From contig NZ_JACHKZ010000009.1 in NCBI RefSeq assembly GCF_014207855.1, positions 62,001 to 126,000 on the forward strand: a stretch of DNA of 64,000 bases. The letters run 5' to 3'. Both the position numbers and the translations under genes were made by a program. Below the pieces are notes generated by a model that was not told where the DNA came from, did no database searches, and was given only the letters and a program-made list of their open reading frames with translations. The DNA is from Comamonas odontotermitis. GTDB lineage: Bacteria; Pseudomonadota; Gammaproteobacteria; Burkholderiales; Burkholderiaceae_C. Shown here piece by piece: positions 27,904 through 36,641 of this stretch. Position 1 is the stretch's first letter. Every line of letters starts with the position of its first letter.

Positions 27904-29565
27904 ATGGTTTGGCAGCAGATCTACAACCCCCTGGGCAATATGGTGCTCTCCACCTTGCTGGCGGCATTGCCCGTCGTCGTCATGCTGGTAGGGCTGGGCT
28001 TTTTACACCTGAAGGCGCATATCGCAGCGGGCGCAGGCCTGCTGTGCGCCATCATCATCGCGATCGCCGTATACGGCATGCCGGCAGACATGGCGGGACG
28101 CGCCGCCGTGCTGGGCGGCCTCACCGGGCTGCTGCCCATCGGCTGGATCGTGCTGAACATCATCTTCCTGCACCAGCTGACCGAGCAGAACGGCAGCTTC
28201 AAGATTCTGCAGGACTCGATCGCCGGCATCACGGAAGACCGGCGCATCCAGTTGCTGCTCATCGCCTTTGCCTTTGGCGCCTTTTTTGAAGGCGCCGCTG
28301 GTTTTGGCACGCCGGTGGCCGTCACGGCGGCCATTCTGATCGGACTGGGCTTTTCGCCACTGGCAGCCTCCGGCCTGTCGCTGATTGCCAATACCGCGCC
28401 GGTGGCCTTTGGCGCCCTGGGCACGCCGGTGATCACACTGGCCAAGGTGCATGGGTACGACGTGATGGAAGTGACGGCCATGGTGGGCCGCCAGTTGCCA
28501 TTCTTCTCGGTGCTGGTGCCTTTCTGGCTGATCTGGGCCTTTGCAGGGCGCAAGGCCATGATGGAGATCTGGCCCGCCATCCTCGTGACCGGCCTGTCGT
28601 TTGCCATTCCGCAGTACCTGGTCTCCAACTTCATCGGCCCCGAGCTGGTGGACATCATCGCCGCCATCGTCTCGATGGTCTGCCTCATCGGCTTTCTGCG
28701 CATCTGGCAGCCCAAGAACATCTGGCGCAGCACTTCTCTCAAAGGCCGTGACAACGGTGAAAGCGAGGGCGACGCACCGCGTGCCATCACCCGCCACTCG
28801 CGTGCCGATGTGATCCGCGCATGGACGCCCTGGGCCATCCTCACCGTGTTTGTCTTCATCTGGGGCTTGCCTTCGGTCAAGGCTGCGCTCAATGGCCTGT
28901 TCTCGCCATCGTTCCCCATGAGCGGTTTGCACAACATGATCGAGAAGGTGCCACCCGTCGTGCCCAACCCGACCAAGGAAGGCGCTGTCTATGTGCTGAA
29001 TCTGCTGTCGGCCACCGGCACCGGTATCCTGCTGTCCGCCATTGTGGGTGGGTTGGTGATGAAGTACAGCCCGGTGGCACTCGTCAGGCAATTCTTCAAG
29101 ACGATCTGGCTCGTGCGCTTTTCGCTGCTCACCATCGTGCTGATGCTGGCACTCGGTACCCTCACCCGCTATTCGGGCACCGATACGACGCTGGGCCTCG
29201 CCTTCGCCAATACCGGCGTGCTCTACCCCTTCTTTGGCACCATGATGGGCTGGCTGGGCGTGGCGCTCACCGGGTCTGACACCGCATCGAACGTGCTGTT
29301 TGGCGGTATGCAGAAAGTGGCAGCCGAGCAATTGGGCCTGTCGCCCAACCTGATGGGCGCCGCCAACAGCTCGGGCGGTGTGATGGGCAAGATGATCGAT
29401 GCGCAATCCATCGTCGTGGCATCAACCGCCACCCGCTGGTTCAACCATGAGGGTGACATCCTGCGCTACGTGTTCTTCCACTCCATTGCACTGGCGTCCC
29501 TGGTCGGCATCTTTGTTACCCTGCAGGCCTATGTCTATCCGTTCACCCTGATGGTGGTGAAGTAA
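27904..29565 (+). CDS. lldP: L-lactate permease (LctP/LldP family)
   Basis: Inner-membrane lactate:H+ symporter of 553 residues with about 13-14 hydrophobic segments. Family motifs: WQQIYNPLGN at the start, AFGAFFEGAAGFGTPVAVT, ANTAPVAFGALGTPV, and TGSDTASNVLFGGMQ with ANSSGGVMGKMIDAQSI near the end. The ATG at 27904 has AGGAG 8 nt upstream; the frame opens earlier but without homology. It is divergent from lldD and forms a compact uptake-and-oxidation unit for lactate. Confidence 0.95.
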   Translation: MVWQQIYNPLGNMVLSTLLAALPVVVMLVGLGFLHLKAHIAAGAGLLCAIIIAIAVYGMPADMAGRAAVLGGLTGLLPIGWIVLNIIFLHQLTEQNGSFKILQDSIAGITEDRRIQLLLIAFAFGAFFEGAAGFGTPVAVTAAILIGLGFSPLAASGLSLIANTAPVAFGALGTPVITLAKVHGYDVMEVTAMVGRQLPFFSVLVPFWLIWAFAGRKAMMEIWPAILVTGLSFAIPQYLVSNFIGPELVDIIAAIVSMVCLIGFLRIWQPKNIWRSTSLKGRDNGESEGDAPRAITRHSRADVIRAWTPWAILTVFVFIWGLPSVKAALNGLFSPSFPMSGLHNMIEKVPPVVPNPTKEGAVYVLNLLSATGTGILLSAIVGGLVMKYSPVALVRQFFKTIWLVRFSLLTIVLMLALGTLTRYSGTDTTLGLAFANTGVLYPFFGTMMGWLGVALTGSDTASNVLFGGMQKVAAEQLGLSPNLMGAANSSGGVMGKMIDAQSIVVASTATRWFNHEGDILRYVFFHSIALASLVGIFVTLQAYVYPFTLMVVK

Positions 29566-29592
29566 GCCCCCCGGCTCCATCCACTCCCCATG

Positions 29593-29620
29593 AAAAAGGC
29601 CATCGCATGATGGCCTTTTT
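29593..29620. terminator. Bidirectional terminator between lldP and the purine permease
   Basis: Stem AAAAAGGCCATC/GATGGCCTTTTT (29593-29604 and 29609-29620, 4-nt loop), with A- and T-runs, between converging genes. Confidence 0.9.
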
Positions 29621-29674
29621 GCTGCCCGGCGCGCAATGGGTGTGCGCCATGACTACTAGATCAATAGCATTTCA

Positions 29675-30976
29675 TCAATGCCCGCCGATATAGGCAAACT
29701 TGAAGAGGAAGAGCGCTGCGATGATCCATACCATCCAGTGCACTTCCTTGACGCGGCCGGTGAAAAGCTTGATGGCCGCATACGAGATGAAGCCAAAAGC
29801 CAGGCCGTTGGCAATCGAATAGGTGAACGGCATCATCACGGCCGTGACGGCTGCGGGAATCGCCTCGGTCGAATCGTCCCATTCCACTTCCACCAGCTCC
29901 CTGAGCATGAGGCACGCCACAAACAGCAGCGCAGGCGCCGTTGCATAGGCGGGCACGGAGCCTGCGAGCGGCGCAATGAACAGGCAGGCAAGGAACAGCA
30001 CGGCCACCGTCATGGCCGTCAAACCCGTGCGGCCACCAGCCTGCACGCCCGATGCGCTTTCCACATAGGCCGTGGCGCTGGAGGTGCCCAGCAGCGATCC
30101 GGCAAAGATCGCGCCGCTGTCTGCCAGCAGCGAACGGTGGAAACGCTCCATCTTGCCCGGCACCAGCAGGCCTGCGCGCTTGGCCACGCCCATCAGGGTG
30201 CCGGTCGCATCAAACAGCTCCACCAGAAAGAACACCAGCACCACGTTGAGGAAGCCGCTGGAGAGCGCCGTCTTGATATCGAGCTTCAGAAAAGTCGGCT
30301 CGATCGACGGCGGCGCCGAGAACACGCCGTTGAACTGGTTGCCGCCAAAGAAGAAGGACGCCACCGTCACGGCCAGAATCCCGATCAGGATGGCACCCGG
30401 CACCTTCAAACGGTCCAGCACGATGATGAGCAAGAAGCCCAGGCCGAACAGGATCACCGATGGCGAATGCAGGTCTCCCAGCGTCACCAGCGTTGCCTTG
30501 TCACCTACCACAACGCCCGCACTCTTAAGCGCGATCAATGCGAGGAACAGGCCGATACCGACGGTGATCGCCACCCGTATCGACTGCGGGATGCCTTTGA
30601 TGATCTGCTCGCGTATGCGGAACACCGTGACCAGCAGGAACAGGCAGCCGGAGATGAACACCGCACCCAGCGCGGCCTGCCATGTGTAGCCCATGTGCAG
30701 CACCACCACATAGGCAAAGTAGGCGTTCAGGCCCATGCCGGGCGCTATTGCGATCGGGTAGTTGGCGTACAGGGCCATCACGGCCGAGCCCAGCGCAGCG
30801 ATCAGGCAGGTGGCGACAAACACCGCCCCTTTGGGCATGCCCGCGTCACCCAGAATGGAGGGGTTGACGAACATGATGTATGCCATGGTGAGGAAGGTGG
30901 TGAGGCCTGCCAGAACCTCGGTACGCACGGTGGTCCCGTGCTCCCCCAGTTTGAAATATTTCTCCAGCCAGTTCAT
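29675..30976 (-). CDS. NCS2/AzgA-type purine permease
   Basis: Inner-membrane symporter of 433 residues resembling guanine/hypoxanthine permeases. The N-terminus YFKLGEHGTTVRTEVLAGLTTFLTMAYI and the substrate-site segment APGMGLNAYFAY are diagnostic, followed by SATAYVESASGVQAGGRTGLTA. It lies 135 bp after xdhB in the same direction, so it probably imports the hypoxanthine or xanthine consumed by XdhAB. Confidence 0.9.
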   Translation of the reverse strand: MNWLEKYFKLGEHGTTVRTEVLAGLTTFLTMAYIMFVNPSILGDAGMPKGAVFVATCLIAALGSAVMALYANYPIAIAPGMGLNAYFAYVVVLHMGYTWQAALGAVFISGCLFLLVTVFRIREQIIKGIPQSIRVAITVGIGLFLALIALKSAGVVVGDKATLVTLGDLHSPSVILFGLGFLLIIVLDRLKVPGAILIGILAVTVASFFFGGNQFNGVFSAPPSIEPTFLKLDIKTALSSGFLNVVLVFFLVELFDATGTLMGVAKRAGLLVPGKMERFHRSLLADSGAIFAGSLLGTSSATAYVESASGVQAGGRTGLTAMTVAVLFLACLFIAPLAGSVPAYATAPALLFVACLMLRELVEVEWDDSTEAIPAAVTAVMMPFTYSIANGLAFGFISYAAIKLFTGRVKEVHWMVWIIAALFLFKFAYIGGH

Positions 30977-31111
30977 CGCTGCGTCTCCGTGTTGTTAATC
31001 GTTGGTGTGAAAGGCATTTCCCTGATTGCGCAAAGCATGCTGCAAAACCCGCAAAACCTGTAAAAGGCGGCGAGTATCGCAGCAAGGCAGGCCGGCCGCA
31101 TGCCCGGCCGC

Positions 31112-33535
31112 TCAAACCCCTTGCTGCACGTTTTCTATCGCGTTCAAAACCGCTTCGGCGGTTGCAGGCGCCCGCAGCGGCGGGCAGTTGCCGGGTGCGC
31201 CGCAAGCGGCCACTGCATCGCGAATCGCGAAGAACACCGAAAACGGCAGCAGCAGCGGTGGCTCACCCACGGCCTTGCTGCGGTGGATGGTGTCGTGCGG
31301 GTTGGCCCCTTCGAACAGCTGCACATTCAGCACCGGCGGACAATCGTTGGCCGTCGGGATCTTGTAGGTACTGGGGGCATGCGTCATCAGCGCGCCCGTC
31401 TTGGGATGCCAGACCAACTCTTCCATCGTGAGCCAGCCCATCCCCTGCACAAAGGCCCCTTCCACCTGGCCGATATCGACGGCAGGGTTGAGCGACTGGC
31501 CCACATCGTGCAGCACATCGGCGCGCAAGAGCTTGCTCTCACCGGTCAAGGTGTCCACCAGCACTTCGCTCACGGCGGCCCCATATGCAAAGTAGAAGAA
31601 GGGGCGACCGTGCATGGTCTTGCTGTCCCATGAGAGGCCGGGAGTCGCATAGAACCCGTCCGACCACAGCTGCACCCGCTCCAGGTACGCCTCCTTGACC
31701 ACCTCTTCAAAAGCCAGGGTCTTGCCGTTGACCTGCACCGTGTCGTTGGCAAAGCGCACTGCCTCGGCTGCTCCGCCATGGCGCGCGGCCATGCTGGCAG
31801 CCAGGCGCTCGCGGATCTGCCGCGCCGCGTCCTGCGCGGCCTTGCCGTTCAGGTCGGTCCCCGTCGATGCCGCAGTGGCCGAGGTATTGGCCACCTTGGT
31901 GGTATCGGTCGCGGTGACGCGCACGCGCTCGAAAGCCACGCCCAGCTCATGCGCCACGACCTGGGCCACCTTGGTGTTCAGGCCCTGGCCCATTTCTGTG
32001 CCGCCATGGTTCACCAGGATCGAGCCATCGTTGTACACATGCACCAGGGCCCCTGCCTGGTTGAAGTGCTTGACGTTGAAGGAGATGCCGAACTTGACCG
32101 GCGTGAGCGCAATGCCACGCTTGAGCACCGGGCTTTGCGCGTTGAATGCAGCCGCCTCCGCCCGGCGCGCACGGTAATCGCTGCGCGCTTCCAGCTGCGT
32201 CACCAACTCGTCGATGATGTTGTCATCCACCACCTGTCCATAAGGCGTGACATTGTGCTCGGTCTTGCCGTAGAAGTTGGCGCGGCGCACATCCAGCGGG
32301 TCCTTACCCAACTGGCGTGCAATGGAGTCCATGATGTTCTCCATCACGATCGCGCCCTGCGGCCCGCCAAAACCCCGGAAAGCAGTATTGCTCTGCGTAT
32401 TGGTCTTGCCCATGAAGCCTTGCATGCGCACATTGGGCAGCCAGTACGCATTGTCGAAGTGGCACAGCGCCCGCGTCATCACTGGTGCCGACAGATCCGC
32501 CGAATGCCCTGCGCGCGACACCATGGTCACCTCCGCGCCCACGATGCGGCCTGCATCGTCAAAGCCGATGTCGTACTCATACCAGAAGCAGTGGCGTCGG
32601 CCCGTGATCATGAAATCATCATCCCGGTCGAGGCGCAGCTTGACAGGACGCCCCAGCCTGCGTGCCGCCACCGCCGCCACACAGGCAAACAGCGCCGATT
32701 GCGATTCCTTGCCGCCAAAACCGCCGCCCATGCGCCTGCATTCCACATGCACATCGTGCGCGTGCACGCCCAGCGCATGCGCAACCAGATGCTGCATTTC
32801 ACTCGGGTGCTGGGTGGAGCAGTACACATGCATGGCCTGCCCCTCCTTGGGGATGGCGTAGCTGATCTGGCCTTCCAGATAGAACTGCTCCTGGCCGCCC
32901 ACCTCCCACTGGCCTTGCAGGCGGTGGGGAGCGCTTTCGATGGCCTGCGTGGTTGCACCTGCCTGCGTCTCGCGCGTCAGCTTCATTGGCGGCACCACGT
33001 ACTGGCCGCGCGCATGGGCCTGCTGCGGGGTCAGCACCGGCTCGGCCGCCTCCACGCTGGCGATCTTCTTGGCCAGCGCCGCTGCGCGCCGTGCGGCCTG
33101 CCGCGTGCGTGCGAGCACCGCAAACAGGGGCTGGCCCAGGTAGCGGATCTCGCCATCGCACAGAATCGGGTCGTCATGGATGATCGAGCCGCAATCATTG
33201 ACACCCGGAATATCAGCCGCCGTCAGCACGGCCACCACATCGGGCATGGCGCGTACGGCGTCGAGGTCCAACCCTAACAGGCGGCCATGGGCTATCGGCG
33301 CCAGACCCAACGCGCAGTGCAAGGTGCCCGCCAGCTCAGGCATGTCGTCAATGTAGGCGGCCTCACCCGCCACATGCAACGCGGCCGATTCGTGGGTGCG
33401 GCTGATGCCGACGCGGCGCCCCTGCTGCAGGGCCTGCGCTTCCGTATTGGTATCGATGCGCAGCGCCTGGTTGTCACTGTAATGGGCAAAGGCTTCTGCA
33501 CCCGCCAGTACCTGTTTGGGAATTGCTTGGTTCAT
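31112..33535 (-). CDS. xdhB: Xanthine dehydrogenase, molybdopterin-binding subunit
   Basis: Large Moco subunit (807 residues) that hydroxylates hypoxanthine and xanthine to urate. Family motifs: GGGFGGKESQS, RGFGGPQGAIVMENIMD, NHGGTEMGQGLNTKV and, near the C-terminus, the catalytic Glu758 in KAVGEPPLLLPF. The start at 33535 is set by an AAGGAG site; a longer frame to 33559 exists but overlaps xdhA. It starts 1 bp after the xdhA stop, so the subunits are made together. Confidence 0.96.
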   Translation of the reverse strand: MNQAIPKQVLAGAEAFAHYSDNQALRIDTNTEAQALQQGRRVGISRTHESAALHVAGEAAYIDDMPELAGTLHCALGLAPIAHGRLLGLDLDAVRAMPDVVAVLTAADIPGVNDCGSIIHDDPILCDGEIRYLGQPLFAVLARTRQAARRAAALAKKIASVEAAEPVLTPQQAHARGQYVVPPMKLTRETQAGATTQAIESAPHRLQGQWEVGGQEQFYLEGQISYAIPKEGQAMHVYCSTQHPSEMQHLVAHALGVHAHDVHVECRRMGGGFGGKESQSALFACVAAVAARRLGRPVKLRLDRDDDFMITGRRHCFWYEYDIGFDDAGRIVGAEVTMVSRAGHSADLSAPVMTRALCHFDNAYWLPNVRMQGFMGKTNTQSNTAFRGFGGPQGAIVMENIMDSIARQLGKDPLDVRRANFYGKTEHNVTPYGQVVDDNIIDELVTQLEARSDYRARRAEAAAFNAQSPVLKRGIALTPVKFGISFNVKHFNQAGALVHVYNDGSILVNHGGTEMGQGLNTKVAQVVAHELGVAFERVRVTATDTTKVANTSATAASTGTDLNGKAAQDAARQIRERLAASMAARHGGAAEAVRFANDTVQVNGKTLAFEEVVKEAYLERVQLWSDGFYATPGLSWDSKTMHGRPFFYFAYGAAVSEVLVDTLTGESKLLRADVLHDVGQSLNPAVDIGQVEGAFVQGMGWLTMEELVWHPKTGALMTHAPSTYKIPTANDCPPVLNVQLFEGANPHDTIHRSKAVGEPPLLLPFSVFFAIRDAVAACGAPGNCPPLRAPATAEAVLNAIENVQQGV

Positions 33536-33536
33536 G

Positions 33537-35105
33537 TCAGGCTCCTTGCAGCGCCACATGGGGCATCACCGACCATACGGTGGTATCGGCACTGGCCAGC
33601 GGTGCATCAGCCCGCGTCTCCAGCCACAGCCGCTGCAGCAGGTTCTGCGCCACTTTCATGCGGTAGCTGTCGCTGGCGCGCATATCGGTCATCGGTTGAA
33701 AATCCTGGGCCAGCGCCTGCTGTGCAAGCTTGACAGTCTCTGCCGTCCACGGCTGCCCCAGCACTGCAGCCTCCGCCTTGGCCGCGCGCCTGACGGTGGC
33801 CGCCATGCCGCCAAAAGCCATGCGCACTGCCTGTACCTGGCCTTGCGCATCCAGTGCCACAGCCAAGCCGGCGCACAGTGCCGAAATATCGCAATCAAAA
33901 CGCTTGCTGATCTTGTAGGCCCTTACCTGGAAATTCTGCTGGCGCAGCTGCACCAATGGCACCACCAGTCCCTGCACAAACTCTCCGGGCTCCATCTGGT
34001 TCTTCATGTAGTCCAGATAGAAATCAGCCAGCAGCATGCGCCGCACGCGCTCGGCCTTGCGCAGCACAATTTCGGCGTCCAGGGCCATCAGTACCGGAGG
34101 TGCGTCACCAATCGGCGATCCATTGGCCACATTGCCGCCCATGGTGCCAGCATGGCGCACGGGAGGCGATGCAAACCGCAGCCATACATCTTGCAAGCTG
34201 GGAAAGCGCTGCGCCAGCGCGGCCCAGGCGTCTTCCAGAGAGGCTCCGGCGCCGATATGGAGCGAGCCGTCACGCTCCTCGATCTGGCGCAGCTCGGCCA
34301 CCCGGCCAATGGCAATGATGTCCCCCAGCTCGCGGAACTGCTTGGTAACCCACAGGCCCACGTCGGTGGTTCCCGCGATCAGCCGCGCCTGCGGCAATTG
34401 CGCGCGCAAACGGGCCAGGCTCTCCAGGCTGGCAGGGGCGTGGAACTGCGCCGAGCCATCGCTGTACTGCCAATCCGCATCACTGCGCAACGACTGCAGC
34501 GCCTCCACCACAGGCTTCGTATCAAGCTGGCGAGCGGGCAGATCGAACATGCGCTGGCCCGTATCCAGAATGGGCCGATAGCCCGTGCAGCGGCACAGGT
34601 TGCCCGACAGCGCGTCGGCCAGTTGCTGCCTGGTGGGAGCCTGGCTGCGCTGCGCCTGCTGCTGTTCGTAGACCGACCACAGAGACATCACAAAACCCGG
34701 TGTGCAAAAGCCGCACTGGGAACCGTGGCACTCCACCATGGCCTGTTGCACGGGATGCAGATCGGCGCAGCCCGCATCGGCCTGCGCCGGCTTGCAGGCG
34801 GTTTTCATGTCTTCCACGGTGAACAGCGCCTTGCCGTGCAGATTGGGTAGCAGCTGGATGCAGGCGTTCACCGTCTGCAGCTTCAGACCCTGCACCGCCT
34901 GCGGATCACCTGCTTCGGCCAGTTCGGCCACCAGCACGGTGCAGGCGCCGCAATCGCCTTCATTGCAGCCTTCCTTGGTGCCATGGCAATGGGCATCTTC
35001 GCGCAACCAGTCCAGCACGGAACGGGTGGGCGCCGCGCCATCGACTTGCGTGATGCGGCCCTGGTGGTAGAAACGGATAGGTTGGGGTACGGTCGACTGG
35101 CTCAT
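33537..35105 (-). CDS. xdhA: Xanthine dehydrogenase, FAD and 2[2Fe-2S] subunit
   Basis: Small subunit of 522 residues. The ferredoxin-type cluster uses Cys47, Cys52 and Cys55 (EGCNEGDCGACTVLV); the second cluster is in GSQCGFCTPG and LCRCTGYRP. The FAD domain follows (LIAGTTDVGLWVT, GGNVANGSPIGDAPP) with the CO-dehydrogenase flavoprotein C-terminal domain last. It heads the xdhA-xdhB-permease group. No xdhC (Moco sulfuration chaperone) is seen within the window. Confidence 0.96.
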   Translation of the reverse strand: MSQSTVPQPIRFYHQGRITQVDGAAPTRSVLDWLREDAHCHGTKEGCNEGDCGACTVLVAELAEAGDPQAVQGLKLQTVNACIQLLPNLHGKALFTVEDMKTACKPAQADAGCADLHPVQQAMVECHGSQCGFCTPGFVMSLWSVYEQQQAQRSQAPTRQQLADALSGNLCRCTGYRPILDTGQRMFDLPARQLDTKPVVEALQSLRSDADWQYSDGSAQFHAPASLESLARLRAQLPQARLIAGTTDVGLWVTKQFRELGDIIAIGRVAELRQIEERDGSLHIGAGASLEDAWAALAQRFPSLQDVWLRFASPPVRHAGTMGGNVANGSPIGDAPPVLMALDAEIVLRKAERVRRMLLADFYLDYMKNQMEPGEFVQGLVVPLVQLRQQNFQVRAYKISKRFDCDISALCAGLAVALDAQGQVQAVRMAFGGMAATVRRAAKAEAAVLGQPWTAETVKLAQQALAQDFQPMTDMRASDSYRMKVAQNLLQRLWLETRADAPLASADTTVWSVMPHVALQGA

Positions 35106-35324
35106 GGTGGGTATTGCCGCGCCCGGCTGGCACGCGGTTTCAAATTTCCTCTCAGCGTAGTGTGCCGCGCCGCCAAGCGCATAACAACCCGGCGATAAGC
35201 GCTATTGCACAGCCCATATAGTTTTGGGTTAACCCGTACAAATTGGGGCAATTCCAGCAACAACAGCGGCTGTCGGTACAGGGTTTACCAGGGTACAGAG
35301 CACCAAACAGGTATATTGCGCAGC

Positions 35325-36581
35325 ATGAACTTTCGCCGCATCCCCCCTGCCTTGCCCCAGCTTGCCCTGTTTGCCTGCCTGGGTTTTTCAGCACCCGCCG
35401 TATTGGCGCAAGCCAGTTCTCCGCAAGAGCCGCCCCAGCTCAGCAATGCAGAGTTCCAATCCTGTCTGTCGGAACTGCGTGCCAGCAAGGCATTTGCCGC
35501 CATCACCCCCGCCACGTTCACCCAATACACCGAGCACCTGCAGCCCGATGCCACCGTGCTGCCACTGCTCAACCGCCAGCCAGAATTCAGCATGCCGGTA
35601 TGGGATTACCTGGCGGTGTTGGTAGACGACCAGCGTGTGGCCGATGGCCGCGCCGCCTATGCCAAGTGGCAGGACACGCTGGCCAAGATCGAACAGGGCA
35701 CTGGCGTGGCGCCGCAGATCGTGGTGGGTGTGTGGGGCGTCGAGAGCAATTTCGGCCAGAACCTGGGTGGCCGCTCCCTGGTGCAGTCGCTGGGCACCCT
35801 CTCCTGCTTTGGCCGTCGCCAAGCTTATTTTCGCGGCGAATTCGCCAGCGCACTGCGTATTCTGCAGGAAGGCCACATTGCAGAATCCAAGCTGGTCGGA
35901 TCGTGGGCTGGTGCTTTTGGCCAGACCCAGTTCATGCCATCCACGTTTTTCCGCAGCGCCGTCGATTTTGACGGCGACGGCCGCCGCGACATCGTGGACA
36001 GCGTGCCCGACGCGCTGGCCTCCACCGCCACGTTCCTGAAGAACGCCGGCTACCGCCCCGGGCAGCCCTGGGGGTTTGAGGTGAAGCTGCCCGCAGGTTT
36101 TGATACCAGTGATGCAGGCCGCAAGAACAAAAAACCGATCGCCACCTGGCGCGCCTCAGGGGTGACACTGGTCAACGGCCAGCCGCTGCCCGACAGCCTG
36201 CCCACTGCGGGCCTGATGATTCCTGCCGCCGGTGGCCCGGCCTTTTTGGTGGGGCGCAATTTTGATGCACTCTACAGCTACAACGCATCGGAAAACTATG
36301 CGCTGGCGATTGCCCAATTGTCGAATCTGGTGGCCAACCCCGCTGAAAGCCGCACCGGCTTTGTCGCTGCCTGGCCCACGGATGACCCAGGCCTGTCGCG
36401 CGCGCAGAACAAGGAGCTGCAGCAGGCATTGCTCGCCCGTGGCTACGACATCGGCAGCGCTGACGGCATGATCGGCGCCAAAACGCGCGATGCCATCAAG
36501 GCCGAGCAAACCCGGCTGGGACAAAAGGCCGACGGCCGCGCCGGCCAGAAACTGCTGCGCGCCATCTCTGCCAGCAACTGA
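35325..36581 (+). CDS. Lytic murein transglycosylase, MltB type
   Basis: Exported peptidoglycan-cleaving enzyme of 418 residues. A Sec signal peptide (about residues 1-28, ALFACLGFSAPAVLAQA) precedes the SLT_2 domain with catalytic Glu140 in GVWGVESNFGQNLGG and the QTQFMPSTFF motif. A C-terminal PG_binding_1 domain (about 360-415, LQQALLARGYDIGSADGMIG) binds the wall. No lipobox is seen, so it is probably soluble in the periplasm. ATG 35325 is the start that gives the signal peptide; the upstream extension does not look coding. Divergent from xdhA. Confidence 0.92.
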   Translation: MNFRRIPPALPQLALFACLGFSAPAVLAQASSPQEPPQLSNAEFQSCLSELRASKAFAAITPATFTQYTEHLQPDATVLPLLNRQPEFSMPVWDYLAVLVDDQRVADGRAAYAKWQDTLAKIEQGTGVAPQIVVGVWGVESNFGQNLGGRSLVQSLGTLSCFGRRQAYFRGEFASALRILQEGHIAESKLVGSWAGAFGQTQFMPSTFFRSAVDFDGDGRRDIVDSVPDALASTATFLKNAGYRPGQPWGFEVKLPAGFDTSDAGRKNKKPIATWRASGVTLVNGQPLPDSLPTAGLMIPAAGGPAFLVGRNFDALYSYNASENYALAIAQLSNLVANPAESRTGFVAAWPTDDPGLSRAQNKELQQALLARGYDIGSADGMIGAKTRDAIKAEQTRLGQKADGRAGQKLLRAISASN

Positions 36582-36598
36582 CTCCCTATCTGACGTGC

Positions 36599-36635
36599 TT
36601 GCGCCTGTAGCGAGGCCTGACAAGCACAGGCGCAA
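36599..36635. terminator. Stem-loop between convergent genes
   Basis: Perfect 10-bp arms TTGCGCCTGT/ACAGGCGCAA around a 17-nt loop, between the transglycosylase stop and the sigma-54 activator stop. The adjacent T-tracts are poor, so it may be a structural rather than a true Rho-independent terminator. Confidence 0.6.
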
Positions 36636-36641
36636 TCTCGA

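Noticed and set aside
28003-29406. Minus-strand frames opposite lldP
   Set aside because: Antisense shadows; the plus strand has clear permease motifs.
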